Under the pieces are notes generated by a model. It did not search any database and was not told the origin of the DNA. It was given only the letters and a program-made list of their open reading frames with translations. From the IMG/VR virus record IMGVR_UViG_3300010885_042435, positions 1 to 49,712 of that record: DNA of 49,712 bases, one strand, 5' to 3'. A program made the translations under genes and the position numbers. Position 1 is the first letter of the stretch; each line of letters opens with the position of its first letter. Of this stretch, positions 22,278-30,377 are shown piece after piece. Source of the DNA: a virus.

Positions 22278-22551
22278 GTTTGCTTTCCCGAACAAGGGGA
22301 CCAATAATGAAGCCGGGGGGGGAGACCCCCGGCTTCACCTCGCCCGTGCGAGGGTTTGGTTGGCGGTTCGCCATCGAACCTTCGTAAGTGGCGGGGACGC
22401 CAACAAACCCAACCCAGCCAGCACAACCGCGACAACAGGAGAGGGGTCGCGCCCCCACTACGAGCGACACAAACGCTACCCCCTTCCCCCCCTAATTGCC
22501 TACGCTCCCCATTTGCATGGACGCCACCGGGGTCAACCCTTGGAGGACACC
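22278..22551. other. Divergent integrase/excisionase region, candidate attP
   Basis: No gene is seen. It contains an 11-bp stem hairpin (22309-22336), a perfect 6-bp inverted repeat GGTTCG-CCAT-CGAACC (22365-22380), a C-rich tract near 22482-22495 and a GGAGG ribosome site for the integrase. Phage attachment sites usually lie beside the integrase, so attP is probably here, but the core cannot be seen without the host junction. Confidence 0.4.
22309..22336. terminator. GC-rich hairpin in the integrase/excisionase gap
   Basis: GAAGCCGGGGG pairs perfectly with CCCCCGGCTTC across a six-base loop. On the minus strand it is followed by ATTATT. It may insulate the two divergent genes or be an arm of the recombination site. 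Confidence 0.45.
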
Positions 22552-23430
22552 ATGCTGCTCGTCACGTTTCTGACCACCGTCTACGTCCCGCTTCGCTTGC
22601 GTGGCCGCTCGCAGGAGAGCGTCCGCCTGCTCCATCACGCCATCCGGCGGTTCTCTCGGTGGCTGCGGCACGACGCCACGCTTGAGGACTTGGATGACCT
22701 CGTTGTCGCGCAGTTCCTGCTTGCCCGATCCGCGGAGGTGTCACCGAACTCGGTGGCACGCGAGCGGTCCGGCCTCGTTGCTCTGTGGAATCTCGCGCAG
22801 GCCCGCGGGTTGGTGCGGCTGCGACCGTGCGTGCAGGCGGAACTCCTGCCAGAGAAGACACCGCGTGCGTTGACCGCGGAGGAACTCGACGCGTTGGTGG
22901 CAAGTGCCGCGGCGGCGCAAGGCTGGATTGGCCCGGTGCGTGCCTCGTCGTTCTTTCTCGCGTTGATCGGCGTCGGGTTCTACACCGGCGAACGCATCAC
23001 AGCGATGCTGACGATTCCACGCGAGTGCTGGCGGCGACCGTGGCTCACGGTCCCAGCCGTCTCACGCAAGGGTGGGCGGCAGGAACGCATCTACGAGTTG
23101 CCCGATGACGTGGCCGACCTGCTCGACGCGGCGTCGAAGCACGAAGGACCGCACCTGCTTTGGTTCCCCTCGTCCGACACCGCACTCCGCAAGCGGTGGA
23201 AGGTCATCACGCGTCGTGCCGGGCTGGGCGACGCACGCGATGTTCAGTTTCACGTCCTGCGCAAAAGCACCGCGTCGCATCTAGCCGCGGCTGGCGGTGA
23301 TGCCACCACGTATCTCGGACACTCGTCCGACCGCGTCACGCGGAAAAGCTATCTCGACCCGCGCATCACCACCGCGAACAAGCCAAAAATCTGGCAGATG
23401 CTCCCGCACCTGTTTCCAAAGCGAGCTTAG
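22552..23430 (+). CDS. int: Tyrosine recombinase (phage integrase)
   Basis: ATG 22552 follows TGGAGG at six bases and gives 292 residues. The N-terminal part is a SAM-like core-binding domain (QESVRLLHHAIRRFSRWL). The catalytic domain has the first Arg in GFYTGERITAML, Lys in VSRKGGRQER, the HxxR box in FHVLRKSTASHLAA, then LGHSSDRVTRKSYLDP with the late His and the nucleophilic Tyr. This shows that the phage can integrate. It is on the opposite strand to nearly all other genes and ends at a strong two-sided hairpin. Confidence 0.92.
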   Translation: MLLVTFLTTVYVPLRLRGRSQESVRLLHHAIRRFSRWLRHDATLEDLDDLVVAQFLLARSAEVSPNSVARERSGLVALWNLAQARGLVRLRPCVQAELLPEKTPRALTAEELDALVASAAAAQGWIGPVRASSFFLALIGVGFYTGERITAMLTIPRECWRRPWLTVPAVSRKGGRQERIYELPDDVADLLDAASKHEGPHLLWFPSSDTALRKRWKVITRRAGLGDARDVQFHVLRKSTASHLAAAGGDATTYLGHSSDRVTRKSYLDPRITTANKPKIWQMLPHLFPKRA

Positions 23431-23433
23431 GCA

Positions 23434-23482
23434 CACGGGGGCGCGCGGAGAAGGGAGGGAAACTCCGCGCGCCGCGCCCGTG
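23434..23482. terminator. Bidirectional terminator between convergent genes
   Basis: An 11-bp perfect stem (GGCGCGCGGAG with CTCCGCGCGCC) enclosed by a further CACGGG/CCCGTG pairing fills the gap between the integrase stop (23430) and the stop of the convergent gene (23485). There is no T-run, but the position and strength suit a shared terminator. Confidence 0.7.
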
Positions 23483-23484
23483 GC

Positions 23485-23685
23485 CTAGTCGTGAGGCTCG
23501 TTCCAGTACGGTTCGCGAGGCTTGTCGGCCAACAACCGCAGCAGCCTCGCGCGTTCTTTCAGCAGACGAATCACGTCCGCCGCCAGCGTTCCGCTGGTGC
23601 CGGTGTACGCACCGCTGAAGCGACGCGCACGGTGTTCCATCCGTGCAAGGTCATCGCTGGTCAGCGCCGGGTAGCGTTCGTCCAT
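23485..23685 (-). CDS. Small helical protein, unknown function
   Basis: A 66-residue protein (MDERYPALTSDDLARMEHRA...) that starts inside the end of the Nmad1-like gene (35-base overlap). It is mostly charged helix (VIRLLKERARLLRLLADKP) with a short Gly/Thr turn. It is the last gene of the leftward run before the integrase. The function is unknown. Confidence 0.55.
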   Translation of the reverse strand: MDERYPALTSDDLARMEHRARRFSGAYTGTSGTLAADVIRLLKERARLLRLLADKPREPYWNEPHD

Positions 23686-24133
23686 TGTTCTGCTCGCGGT
23701 AGAGAACCAAGGCAATCGCACAATACGCAGCCATGTCGAGCAACGTGTCCTCGACGCCGTCGAATTCGACACGTCCGCGGTGGCAAAATGAACGCAGCCG
23801 CGTCATCTTGTCGGCCATGCGGATGAGGCACGCACGCCACGGCTCGACGCCGATGAGGTCGGCACCGCTGCGAATGTTGGCAAGCGCGTCATCATCGGCA
23901 CCGTAGTCCTGCGACTTGGCGACGTGGATGGCACTGATCTCGTCCAGCACCTTCATGAACGCCAGCGAGCCGGGTCGGAGCGTCACCGACCGCGGCGGCG
24001 CATGACACCGACCGCCGTCGCAGCATCCGCCCGCCTCGTACCCGATCATCTTTGGGTCGTTGGCCGGTGTCCCCGCCAGCCGGTCACCGACAGCCTGCCG
24101 CAGTGCGGCGTTGGATTCATCAAGCGTGTTCAT
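23651..24133 (-). CDS. Nmad1/MazG-like all-alpha protein
   Basis: A 160-residue protein starting MNTLDESNAALRQ at an ATGA overlap with the phosphoesterase gene. After a Cys-rich N-terminus (EAGGCCDGGRCHAPP) comes an all-alpha part with KSQDYGADDDALANI, WRACLIRMADKMTRL and DTLLDMAAYCAIALVLY. This fits the family named nucleotide modification associated domain 1 (DUF1599), which resembles MazG nucleotide pyrophosphohydrolases. It may hydrolyse or sanitise a nucleotide pool connected with DNA modification; the catalytic activity is an inference. Confidence 0.7.
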   Translation of the reverse strand: MNTLDESNAALRQAVGDRLAGTPANDPKMIGYEAGGCCDGGRCHAPPRSVTLRPGSLAFMKVLDEISAIHVAKSQDYGADDDALANIRSGADLIGVEPWRACLIRMADKMTRLRSFCHRGRVEFDGVEDTLLDMAAYCAIALVLYREQNNGRTLPGADQR

Positions 24134-25323
24134 GTTGCTGCTCCCTTTACGTGCATCGCGACTAGCCCTCCCGTTGGGCTGTAGAGGAAAGTCTCGCACG
24201 CCTGTCTACTCCCGATGAATCCGTTCACGGAGTGCCAATCGTCTGGTGGGCAGAGCGCGGGAGCGGTGCGAACGATGACACCGTCGAGCGTTTCAATCGG
24301 TCGGCTCCACTCCGCCGCCTGCGAATGGAAATGCCCCGTGTGCCACTCGCGGTACGGGCAGCGGCTCCATTCCGCCGCGGCCTCCAGCGCCATGATCTGC
24401 GGCAGCTTTCGCTTGGCACGATGCCCGTGAGCGAAGCCAAGCAGGTTCTTTCCGTGCGTGAGGTACTGCCGTCCGGTGAACTCGGGCCGCACCGCCACCC
24501 GCTTGTCGCCACGGAACCGCTCTTGCAGGATGCGCTGAAACGTCCACGTCAGCACCTCGTCGTGGTTGCCGTTGACTACCACTACGTCCGTGGCGCACGT
24601 CTCGGCACTGCGTGCGACGATGCCTAGCAGCGTGTCGCAGCCGACCGAAATCATCTTCTGGAGCCGTCCGTCGCGCTCCAGCGGCGTGCCGCTTGTCGTG
24701 CTGCCGTCGGGGCGGTCGTAGTGAAACAGGTCTCCAAGGAACGCCACGACCCGACGGGCCGGGCGGGCATCGTCGCCCACGGCAAGCAAGCCCTCGCCAG
24801 CCTCACGCACCAGCCGCTCCGCAATTCCAAGGTCGTAGTCATCTCCGCCCGTCGTGGCGTGCCACGCGTATTTTCCGAAATGACAGTCGGCCACGACGAG
24901 TAGCTGCATGAGGTCGGACGGCGGTCGGCGCGCTCTGACAGACTTGGTCAAAGGGCGGCGGAGCGTTTTTGCCGCCCCGGCAATCATCGCTTCGACCACC
25001 TCGCGCGTGGTCGGTCCGCCGCGTGGCTTGAGCCGGACGAACACGCGGTGCAACTCGGTGACCGTCGTGCCGCCGTTGCCATCGGTGCTGGCACACTCCC
25101 ACTTGGTCGCTTCGCTGGCGGCGACCTCGTAGCGGGTGAGGTCGGCTTCGATGTGCCGCAACAAGTCCTCGACGGTCTTGATGCGTCGGCTGGTGGACCG
25201 CGCTTCCAGCACGTCACCGTCGCGGCGTTGCGTCACCTGCTCTGCGTCGGCGTCTGGCTTGGGTGGCGGGGTCTTTGCCAACACGTCGGCTAGGACGCCG
25301 CGTCGTTCCTTGCGTCGAGCCAT
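24130..25323 (-). CDS. Calcineurin-like metallophosphoesterase
   Basis: The 397-residue protein has a charged N-terminal region (1-135) and then a metallophosphoesterase domain with all metal motifs in order: VVADCHFGK (D146, H148), VAFLGDLFHYD, VVVNGNHDEVL, GFAHGHRAK and WHTGHFHSQ. Phage members of this family act on nucleic acids or phosphate esters; here it may be a nuclease of the SbcD/Mre11 kind or a phosphatase. It is coupled by ATGA to the Nmad1-like gene and overlaps the gene before it. Confidence 0.88.
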   Translation of the reverse strand: MARRKERRGVLADVLAKTPPPKPDADAEQVTQRRDGDVLEARSTSRRIKTVEDLLRHIEADLTRYEVAASEATKWECASTDGNGGTTVTELHRVFVRLKPRGGPTTREVVEAMIAGAAKTLRRPLTKSVRARRPPSDLMQLLVVADCHFGKYAWHATTGGDDYDLGIAERLVREAGEGLLAVGDDARPARRVVAFLGDLFHYDRPDGSTTSGTPLERDGRLQKMISVGCDTLLGIVARSAETCATDVVVVNGNHDEVLTWTFQRILQERFRGDKRVAVRPEFTGRQYLTHGKNLLGFAHGHRAKRKLPQIMALEAAAEWSRCPYREWHTGHFHSQAAEWSRPIETLDGVIVRTAPALCPPDDWHSVNGFIGSRQACETFLYSPTGGLVAMHVKGAAT

Positions 25324-25562
25324 GCCAGCACTCCTTGGATGCCCGACGTTTTCCAGCCGCGGTCCTTCGCGGCCTCCATGACCGCCCGTGCCAACGCACG
25401 CTTCTGCACTCCGGGCATCTTGCCAGCGTGGAACGCCTCACGCACGGACCCAAGCTCTTGCTGCGCCGCGTCGGGGAGCAGCTCAAACCACGCGCGAAAA
25501 CCGGGGCGGTGGTTTCGCACGCTGGCTGTGATGTCAGCCAGAAGGCTTTTTGCCTTTGCCAC
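25290..25562 (-). CDS. Small helical protein upstream of the phosphoesterase
   Basis: A 90-residue helical protein (MAKAKSLLADITASVRNHRP...) with a conserved-looking middle (FELLPDAAQQELGSVREAF) and an HTH-like end (ALARAVMEAAKDRGWKTSG). It overlaps the phosphoesterase start by 34 bases. It could be a small DNA-binding partner; no family is recognised. Confidence 0.6.
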   Translation of the reverse strand: MAKAKSLLADITASVRNHRPGFRAWFELLPDAAQQELGSVREAFHAGKMPGVQKRALARAVMEAAKDRGWKTSGIQGVLAWLDARNDAAS

Positions 25563-25719
25563 GCTTCCCGTCCTTGGGTTTCTTGGCGGCGGATCGGCGG
25601 AGGAATACGTTGCCGTCTATGTCGGGCGTGCCATGAACAATGTCTTCATCGTCAATGATGTCATCGGTGGTCATGAACTCCCGCGGCTTGCTCTGCTTCT
25701 TCGACGGCTTGCGTGGCAT
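25534..25719 (-). CDS. Small basic, disordered protein
   Basis: A 61-residue protein with basic ends (MPRKPSKKQSKPREF and KKPKDGKRGKGKKPSG) and an acidic middle (TTDDIIDDEDIVHGTPDID). GGGAGA lies about nine bases before the ATG. It overlaps the next gene by 29 bases. The charge pattern suggests nucleic-acid or chaperone-like binding. The function is unknown. Confidence 0.55.
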   Translation of the reverse strand: MPRKPSKKQSKPREFMTTDDIIDDEDIVHGTPDIDGNVFLRRSAAKKPKDGKRGKGKKPSG

Positions 25720-25741
25720 GGCGACGAGTCTCCCAGCGGTG

Positions 25742-26197
25742 TCAAGAAACCTGCGGACCCTGTTTCAACCCCTCATTCGTCAGCGGGCTGGCGTGCAGCG
25801 AATTGGCGATGGCCGCGATGTCATCCTGCTCGACGGGGTGCGGCAGCACCGCGTTCAACGCCGCGTTGACGCCTCGCTCCACGACGCCGGACACGACGGC
25901 ACCGGCGGCGTCGAGTGCGTTCTGCCGTTTGGCGCACCCGCAATCCTTGCCCGTGATCGCTTGCACACGCTCCTTGGTGATGCCGACCGCCGCCAGCCCG
26001 TTGGCAACCGCGGTGCCGATCTTGAGCGGCGGCACCGTGACACGCTTGGTCGCCGTGTCGGAGGCGATCTTGCGTGCCATCTCGGGGATGGTGCGGCACA
26101 CGCGGTACGTTGGCAGTCGCTTGGCAAGGTATCCGCACCGCGTGCATCGCAGCGACTCCGCGTTGAAGTCGCACATTGGTTCGTCTAGCTCCCCCAT
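25742..26197 (-). CDS. Zinc-finger-containing small protein
   Basis: About 151 residues. The N-terminus has cysteines in C-x9-C-x2-C spacing (MCDFNAESLRCTRCGYLAKR) with a further Cys (YRVCR), a likely zinc finger. The middle has DCGCAKRQN and the rest is helical. ATG 26197 has AGGTG at a good spacing but overlaps the tail gene by 13 bases; ATG 26176 (MCDFN) is the alternative. It closes the structural operon and may be a tail-associated or regulatory protein. Confidence 0.55.
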   Translation of the reverse strand: MGELDEPMCDFNAESLRCTRCGYLAKRLPTYRVCRTIPEMARKIASDTATKRVTVPPLKIGTAVANGLAAVGITKERVQAITGKDCGCAKRQNALDAAGAVVSGVVERGVNAALNAVLPHPVEQDDIAAIANSLHASPLTNEGLKQGPQVS

Positions 26198-29178
26198 ATT
26201 TTCACCTGCACGGTTTGCGTGTTGTCCCCCGACGTGATCGTGATCGTGCCTTCGGTGGTTGGCGTCGGCGGGTCTTCCGTCGCCAGCACCTTTATCAAGC
26301 CGTCCTCGGTTTTCTCCGCCGTGAACCAAGTGCCGGTGCGCGAGATTGTCCACTCGCAGGGCGGCGACTCAAGGTGCCACACGGCTCCGTAGAGTGGGCA
26401 TTGCTTGCGAATGTAAATTGGCGAGCCAACGTATCCGTGCAGCTGCCACATTTGGCCGTCGGAATAGGATCGTACTGTTGGTGCCACCAGCGGCGACCAC
26501 GACTGTTGCGGTTCCTCGCCAATGAAATACAGTCGGTGCCACGCGATGTCGAACGGGCAGTACGATTCGCCCCGGCCCTCTTGCGTGACGTATGTTGTCG
26601 CGCCGTACAGCGGCAGCATGATGTACCTGTCAAACCTGCTGTTGTGTTCACCAAACGTGTAATTGCGGGTGACCTCCGGGCAGCAGAAAGTGACGGAAAG
26701 CTGCCCGCCATCTGCCGGGACCGTCGCTTCCTGTGGGTCGGCGGTCGCCGTCGTGTCCTCCGACGGGTCGCCTATTTCGCCAAGAGATAACGTCACGCAC
26801 GTCGTATACGTCCCCGCAACACCCGGCAGCGCGTAGATGTTTTTTCCATCGGTACAACTTGCTGCGACGCATCCAAGGGTGCCGTACACGAAACCACCGC
26901 TTACCGTAACATACCACCCGGCACCGCTGTTGTTTGACTCAAAGCTACCGGCAAGCTGCCACGAGCTGCACCAATTTGTGCGACGCCGCCCTGCGAAGAC
27001 TAGCAAACCGCCGGAACCGATGTAACCGGAGACGCGGGCAGAAACAGGTGCGATGCCAATGTAAATCTCAGCCGTACACGTCACCGTGCTTGGCTGGCAA
27101 ACCACGTCGCCGCCGTCGAACGTGCCGATCTTGTTGCAACGAAGATCGTACACGTCTCCGCCGGGGACGCTGACTGTCATGTCCGCTGGTGGGCAGACCC
27201 CCTTCGTCGGCCAGCCAACGGCGCAACGCGGGCCGTTGGCCGATGCGTTATCGTCGCCGCCAAGCTCATACGTCCCTGACGAAAAACCGCCCGCCTCGTA
27301 CAGCCGACCCTCAATCGTGATCGTCTCCCGGCACGGCCCGTTTTCGATTGCCCACAACAGGTCACCGCAAAAAAACCAATACGCGTTTGCGTAAGGTGAG
27401 GCTCCGCTTGCCGTTGTGTTGTCGTTGTATGGGGCGAAGTAATCTCCCCTTGCCGCGTTCACCCCGTCGCACGTCGCAAGCGCTCCGTAGTAGCCGCAAG
27501 AGTAATAGGACAAAAATCGAGACGATCTTCGCAGGTGGATGACGTAAGGCTCGTCCGAGCCGGTGCAGTAGTTCGTCGCCTGCACACTCCCTTTTTCGTT
27601 TGTCTCCGTCCACGTTGCCCGCGGCAACGCAGACGTGTACGTCACCGTGTTGGGAACAACTTCCGAAACCGCGAAGCTCGTAGCTTGGCTGTACGGATCG
27701 TACAGCATCGAGCCACCGACATAGCCTGCATCGCATAGGCCGACGCCGCAGAACTGATTCGGCGGCGTGATGGAGACAAGCCTTGTTGTTGTCTCGGGGG
27801 ATGGCGTGGGGTACAAGCCAATCGGGTATGCGTAGTAATTCTGCATCTCGATTTCCAGCGGCTCGCCGTTGAGGAAAGCGGCCACCTCGTCGTGATTGAA
27901 GTTCCACTCCGACGCGATGCGGTTGGTGGCGTCAGGTACCCGGAACCGCATGATGTATTTCAAGTCGGACGCTTGGACGTAATCGTCAAGGGCGAACTCC
28001 CAATCCGCCTCGCCGTACTGCGATGAGTTAGGCCACAGCCAAGCATTGGAATACCCAAAGAACGAACCGCTGAGATAATTGCCCGGCGTCACCTCGCACG
28101 AAAAACCTCGCTTCAAAAAATCATCACCCGCCATGCCGTACTCAATCGTCGGCATGACGATTGTCTGCCCCGCCTGCAAGCTGCATAGCTCCACCGTCTT
28201 GATCGGATACGCCGGTGTGCTTGCAGGGTCTTCGCCGTAGGTCGTGGAGCAGGTGCCAATCGTGGAGTCCGCGTATTGCCCAGCGGGAGGGAGCGAAAGC
28301 GGCGGCAGACCGCCCGATGGTATTTCCGTTATCGTCCCGGTCGCATACTTGTAGACCATGACGCGAAGCCGTTTGTAGAGATGCAGCCCGCCTCGCGAGT
28401 GGCGGATGACGTACTCAAGCTCCACGCTCTTTGTCGCTGGGACATAGTTGAACAGCGAGGAGGTGGCGGTGAACACGGCACGGAAGCCGATGTAGATGTA
28501 AAAACGCGGGATGACCGCGACGGTCATCATCGAACGGAGCGCGGAGGCAGTTGCCGTCGAGCCGCTCAACCACTCCGCACCGGACACCACGTTGCACTCG
28601 ACCACCTCCGCTGACACTGTTGCCGTCGTGCTGTCTTGGTTGCTGCTGGCGTCGTACTCCCATTGGACCGGTCCCTCATACAACCCCAGGTACGCATACT
28701 GTTTTCCGCCGTAGAAACGCTCCCACGTCATCGGTCGCGTCACGCCGCGTAGCGTGACGCGAATCTCACCAATGCCCTTGCCGTGCGATCCGTTTTGCTC
28801 AAACAGGTGCAGCTTGTAGACAGCGGTGGACGTTTCGCCGCTCGACATTGCGTTTGCGCCCAAGACCGTGACGCGACCCGCGATCGCGTACTTGGTGGCA
28901 ACGCGATGCGCACCAATGTCCGTGATGCGTTTGATTGGAACCGACCATCCGTGCATGGGCTGCGGAATGTTCGACGTTCCCGCCGGGAAGGTTGTCTCAA
29001 CCTCTTCGGGGTCGGGGTCTTCAATCCGAACGCACCGGAGGAAGTCAATCGGCGTCGGGCATCCGCCGCCGCCGCAGCATGTGCTGCACGGCAGGATGAT
29101 CCCCAGCGGGTACATTCCCGCGGCAAGAATGAACACGCACCAGATGAGAGCGGAGAGCGGGTCGGCGGCGTCGATCAT
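26185..29178 (-). CDS. Large tail-tip or receptor-type protein with BACON-like C-terminus
   Basis: The 997-residue protein opens with a hydrophobic segment (LSALIWCVFILAAGMYPLGI) followed by a Cys/Gly cluster (CSTCCGGGGCP). The long middle is beta-rich with many Tyr and Cys pairs. Near the C-terminus there are two BACON-like stretches: DPQEATVPADGGQLSVTFCC and, at the very end, WTISRTGTWFTAEK with EGTITITSGDNTQTVQVKI. BACON domains are carbohydrate-binding Ig-like modules, also found in phage tail proteins. Its place as the last large gene of the tail operon supports a distal-tail, host-contact role. The N-terminal hydrophobic part is odd for a virion protein and could insert into a membrane. 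Confidence 0.75.
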   Translation of the reverse strand: MIDAADPLSALIWCVFILAAGMYPLGIILPCSTCCGGGGCPTPIDFLRCVRIEDPDPEEVETTFPAGTSNIPQPMHGWSVPIKRITDIGAHRVATKYAIAGRVTVLGANAMSSGETSTAVYKLHLFEQNGSHGKGIGEIRVTLRGVTRPMTWERFYGGKQYAYLGLYEGPVQWEYDASSNQDSTTATVSAEVVECNVVSGAEWLSGSTATASALRSMMTVAVIPRFYIYIGFRAVFTATSSLFNYVPATKSVELEYVIRHSRGGLHLYKRLRVMVYKYATGTITEIPSGGLPPLSLPPAGQYADSTIGTCSTTYGEDPASTPAYPIKTVELCSLQAGQTIVMPTIEYGMAGDDFLKRGFSCEVTPGNYLSGSFFGYSNAWLWPNSSQYGEADWEFALDDYVQASDLKYIMRFRVPDATNRIASEWNFNHDEVAAFLNGEPLEIEMQNYYAYPIGLYPTPSPETTTRLVSITPPNQFCGVGLCDAGYVGGSMLYDPYSQATSFAVSEVVPNTVTYTSALPRATWTETNEKGSVQATNYCTGSDEPYVIHLRRSSRFLSYYSCGYYGALATCDGVNAARGDYFAPYNDNTTASGASPYANAYWFFCGDLLWAIENGPCRETITIEGRLYEAGGFSSGTYELGGDDNASANGPRCAVGWPTKGVCPPADMTVSVPGGDVYDLRCNKIGTFDGGDVVCQPSTVTCTAEIYIGIAPVSARVSGYIGSGGLLVFAGRRRTNWCSSWQLAGSFESNNSGAGWYVTVSGGFVYGTLGCVAASCTDGKNIYALPGVAGTYTTCVTLSLGEIGDPSEDTTATADPQEATVPADGGQLSVTFCCPEVTRNYTFGEHNSRFDRYIMLPLYGATTYVTQEGRGESYCPFDIAWHRLYFIGEEPQQSWSPLVAPTVRSYSDGQMWQLHGYVGSPIYIRKQCPLYGAVWHLESPPCEWTISRTGTWFTAEKTEDGLIKVLATEDPPTPTTEGTITITSGDNTQTVQVKIWGS

Positions 29179-29514
29179 CTAGCACTCCGCACTGATGACA
29201 TAAAACCCGCCATTGCATCTGGCAAGCATCACCCACTTGCCCGCCTTGATTTTGGAAAACTTGTTCCACGCCGTGACGGTCTGCCCGCTGGCCGCGGCCT
29301 CGCTGCCGGGGGTGCCGCTCCAGATGGTCAACGTCTGGCTGCTGCCCTTGTCCCACGCCGTCGTGGTCTTGCTCAAGTAGTGCGGCGCGGCCTGCGAGTT
29401 GTTACCGCCCTGCATCGCACCCTGCCGTCGGTGCGTGTCGCCGGATTGCCTGACAACGTCGGCAATCTGCTTGGCGGCATCCTGCGTGAACGTGACGCGT
29501 TTCTCACGGCTCAT
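29179..29514 (-). CDS. Small tail-operon protein, unknown function
   Basis: A 111-residue protein: helical N-terminus (TQDAAKQIADVVRQSGDTHR) and a beta-rich C-terminal half (SQTLTIWSGTPGSEAA, IKAGKWVMLARCNGGFYVIS). The stop touches the start of the 997-residue protein (TAG-ATG) and the start overlaps the gene before it (ATGA), so it is part of the tail assembly line. It may be a tail-tip adaptor. Confidence 0.6.
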   Translation of the reverse strand: MSREKRVTFTQDAAKQIADVVRQSGDTHRRQGAMQGGNNSQAAPHYLSKTTTAWDKGSSQTLTIWSGTPGSEAAASGQTVTAWNKFSKIKAGKWVMLARCNGGFYVISAEC

Positions 29515-30377
29515 GACGGCAGCGTCGGGAAAATCCCCGCGAAGGACGCCTCCCGGTAAATCTTGAAGGTGAGCATATCGGGCGGCGACCCAGCCGACTT
29601 TGCCGACCCGCCCGACAACGCCACCGGATCGCTGACCGGCTCACGCAGCTTGTCGAGAATTTTTTGACGTTGCCCGCCGACGATTTCGTTGTAGCCCACG
29701 TCCCACAATTGCAACTCCCAGCCCTCTGGCCGGTACGCGATGTCAACTGAGATTGACCAGTACGCGACCTCGGTGTTGTTGATTTGCTCCACCTCACGCT
29801 GACCAGACAACCCTTGCACCTTGAGCGTCCTTGCCGGGAATCCGCTCCACGAATCGCTGTTGACCGCGTTGATGTAGTTCATGGCAAGCGACTTGGGAAA
29901 CGCCTGCCGTGCGCCGTTTATTTGGATGCGCCACTCGGCTTGGTCACGCGTCGCGCCTTCAAGCGGGTCGCCCGCGGAGTTCACAATCAACTGCGGCGAG
30001 GAAAGTCCGTTGTTGTAGTGGACGATTGCCGGGACTGATGTCAGCGCGCCGTTGAACGAAAACTTGTCCGGTCGCTGCCAGGGCATCGCTGTCGGACCGG
30101 CCTCCTTGTCCTCGGGCCTGAGAATGTCGTAGTTGAATTCGACCTTGTAGTGCAGTGGGTCGCCGTCGTTCGCCGTCGAGATGTCCGTGCAGACAACGGC
30201 GGAAAAGTCGGGGTGCTGGTCAAGCCACCCGATACCGCACGCATCCGATATGTCCGTGACCGGGGTCGTGGCATCGTCCACCGTGACCATGAAGGCACGC
30301 TTCACCTTCACGTTCTCGCCAAACTTCTGCGAGGCACCGCGGTTGTCGATGATCTCGCGAACGGCTGTGACGCTCAT
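29511..30377 (-). CDS. Distal tail structural protein
   Basis: The 288-residue beta-rich protein directly follows the tape measure gene (ATGA overlap), the usual place of the distal tail or tail-tip hub protein in siphoviruses. Features are FMVTVDDATTPVTDISDACG, a glycine-poor middle with paired Trp residues (DSWSGFPARTLKVQG) and WSISVDIAYRPEGWELQL near the end. No named family is recognised; the call rests mainly on position and size. Confidence 0.65.
   Translation of the reverse strand: MSVTAVREIIDNRGASQKFGENVKVKRAFMVTVDDATTPVTDISDACGIGWLDQHPDFSAVVCTDISTANDGDPLHYKVEFNYDILRPEDKEAGPTAMPWQRPDKFSFNGALTSVPAIVHYNNGLSSPQLIVNSAGDPLEGATRDQAEWRIQINGARQAFPKSLAMNYINAVNSDSWSGFPARTLKVQGLSGQREVEQINNTEVAYWSISVDIAYRPEGWELQLWDVGYNEIVGGQRQKILDKLREPVSDPVALSGGSAKSAGSPPDMLTFKIYREASFAGIFPTLPS

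Noticed and set aside
22337-22551. tRNA-like sequence (GGTTCG...CGAACC) near the integrase
   Set aside because: Only a T-arm-like hairpin is seen; no acceptor stem, anticodon arm or CCA end could be assembled. No other tRNA was found by eye in the window.
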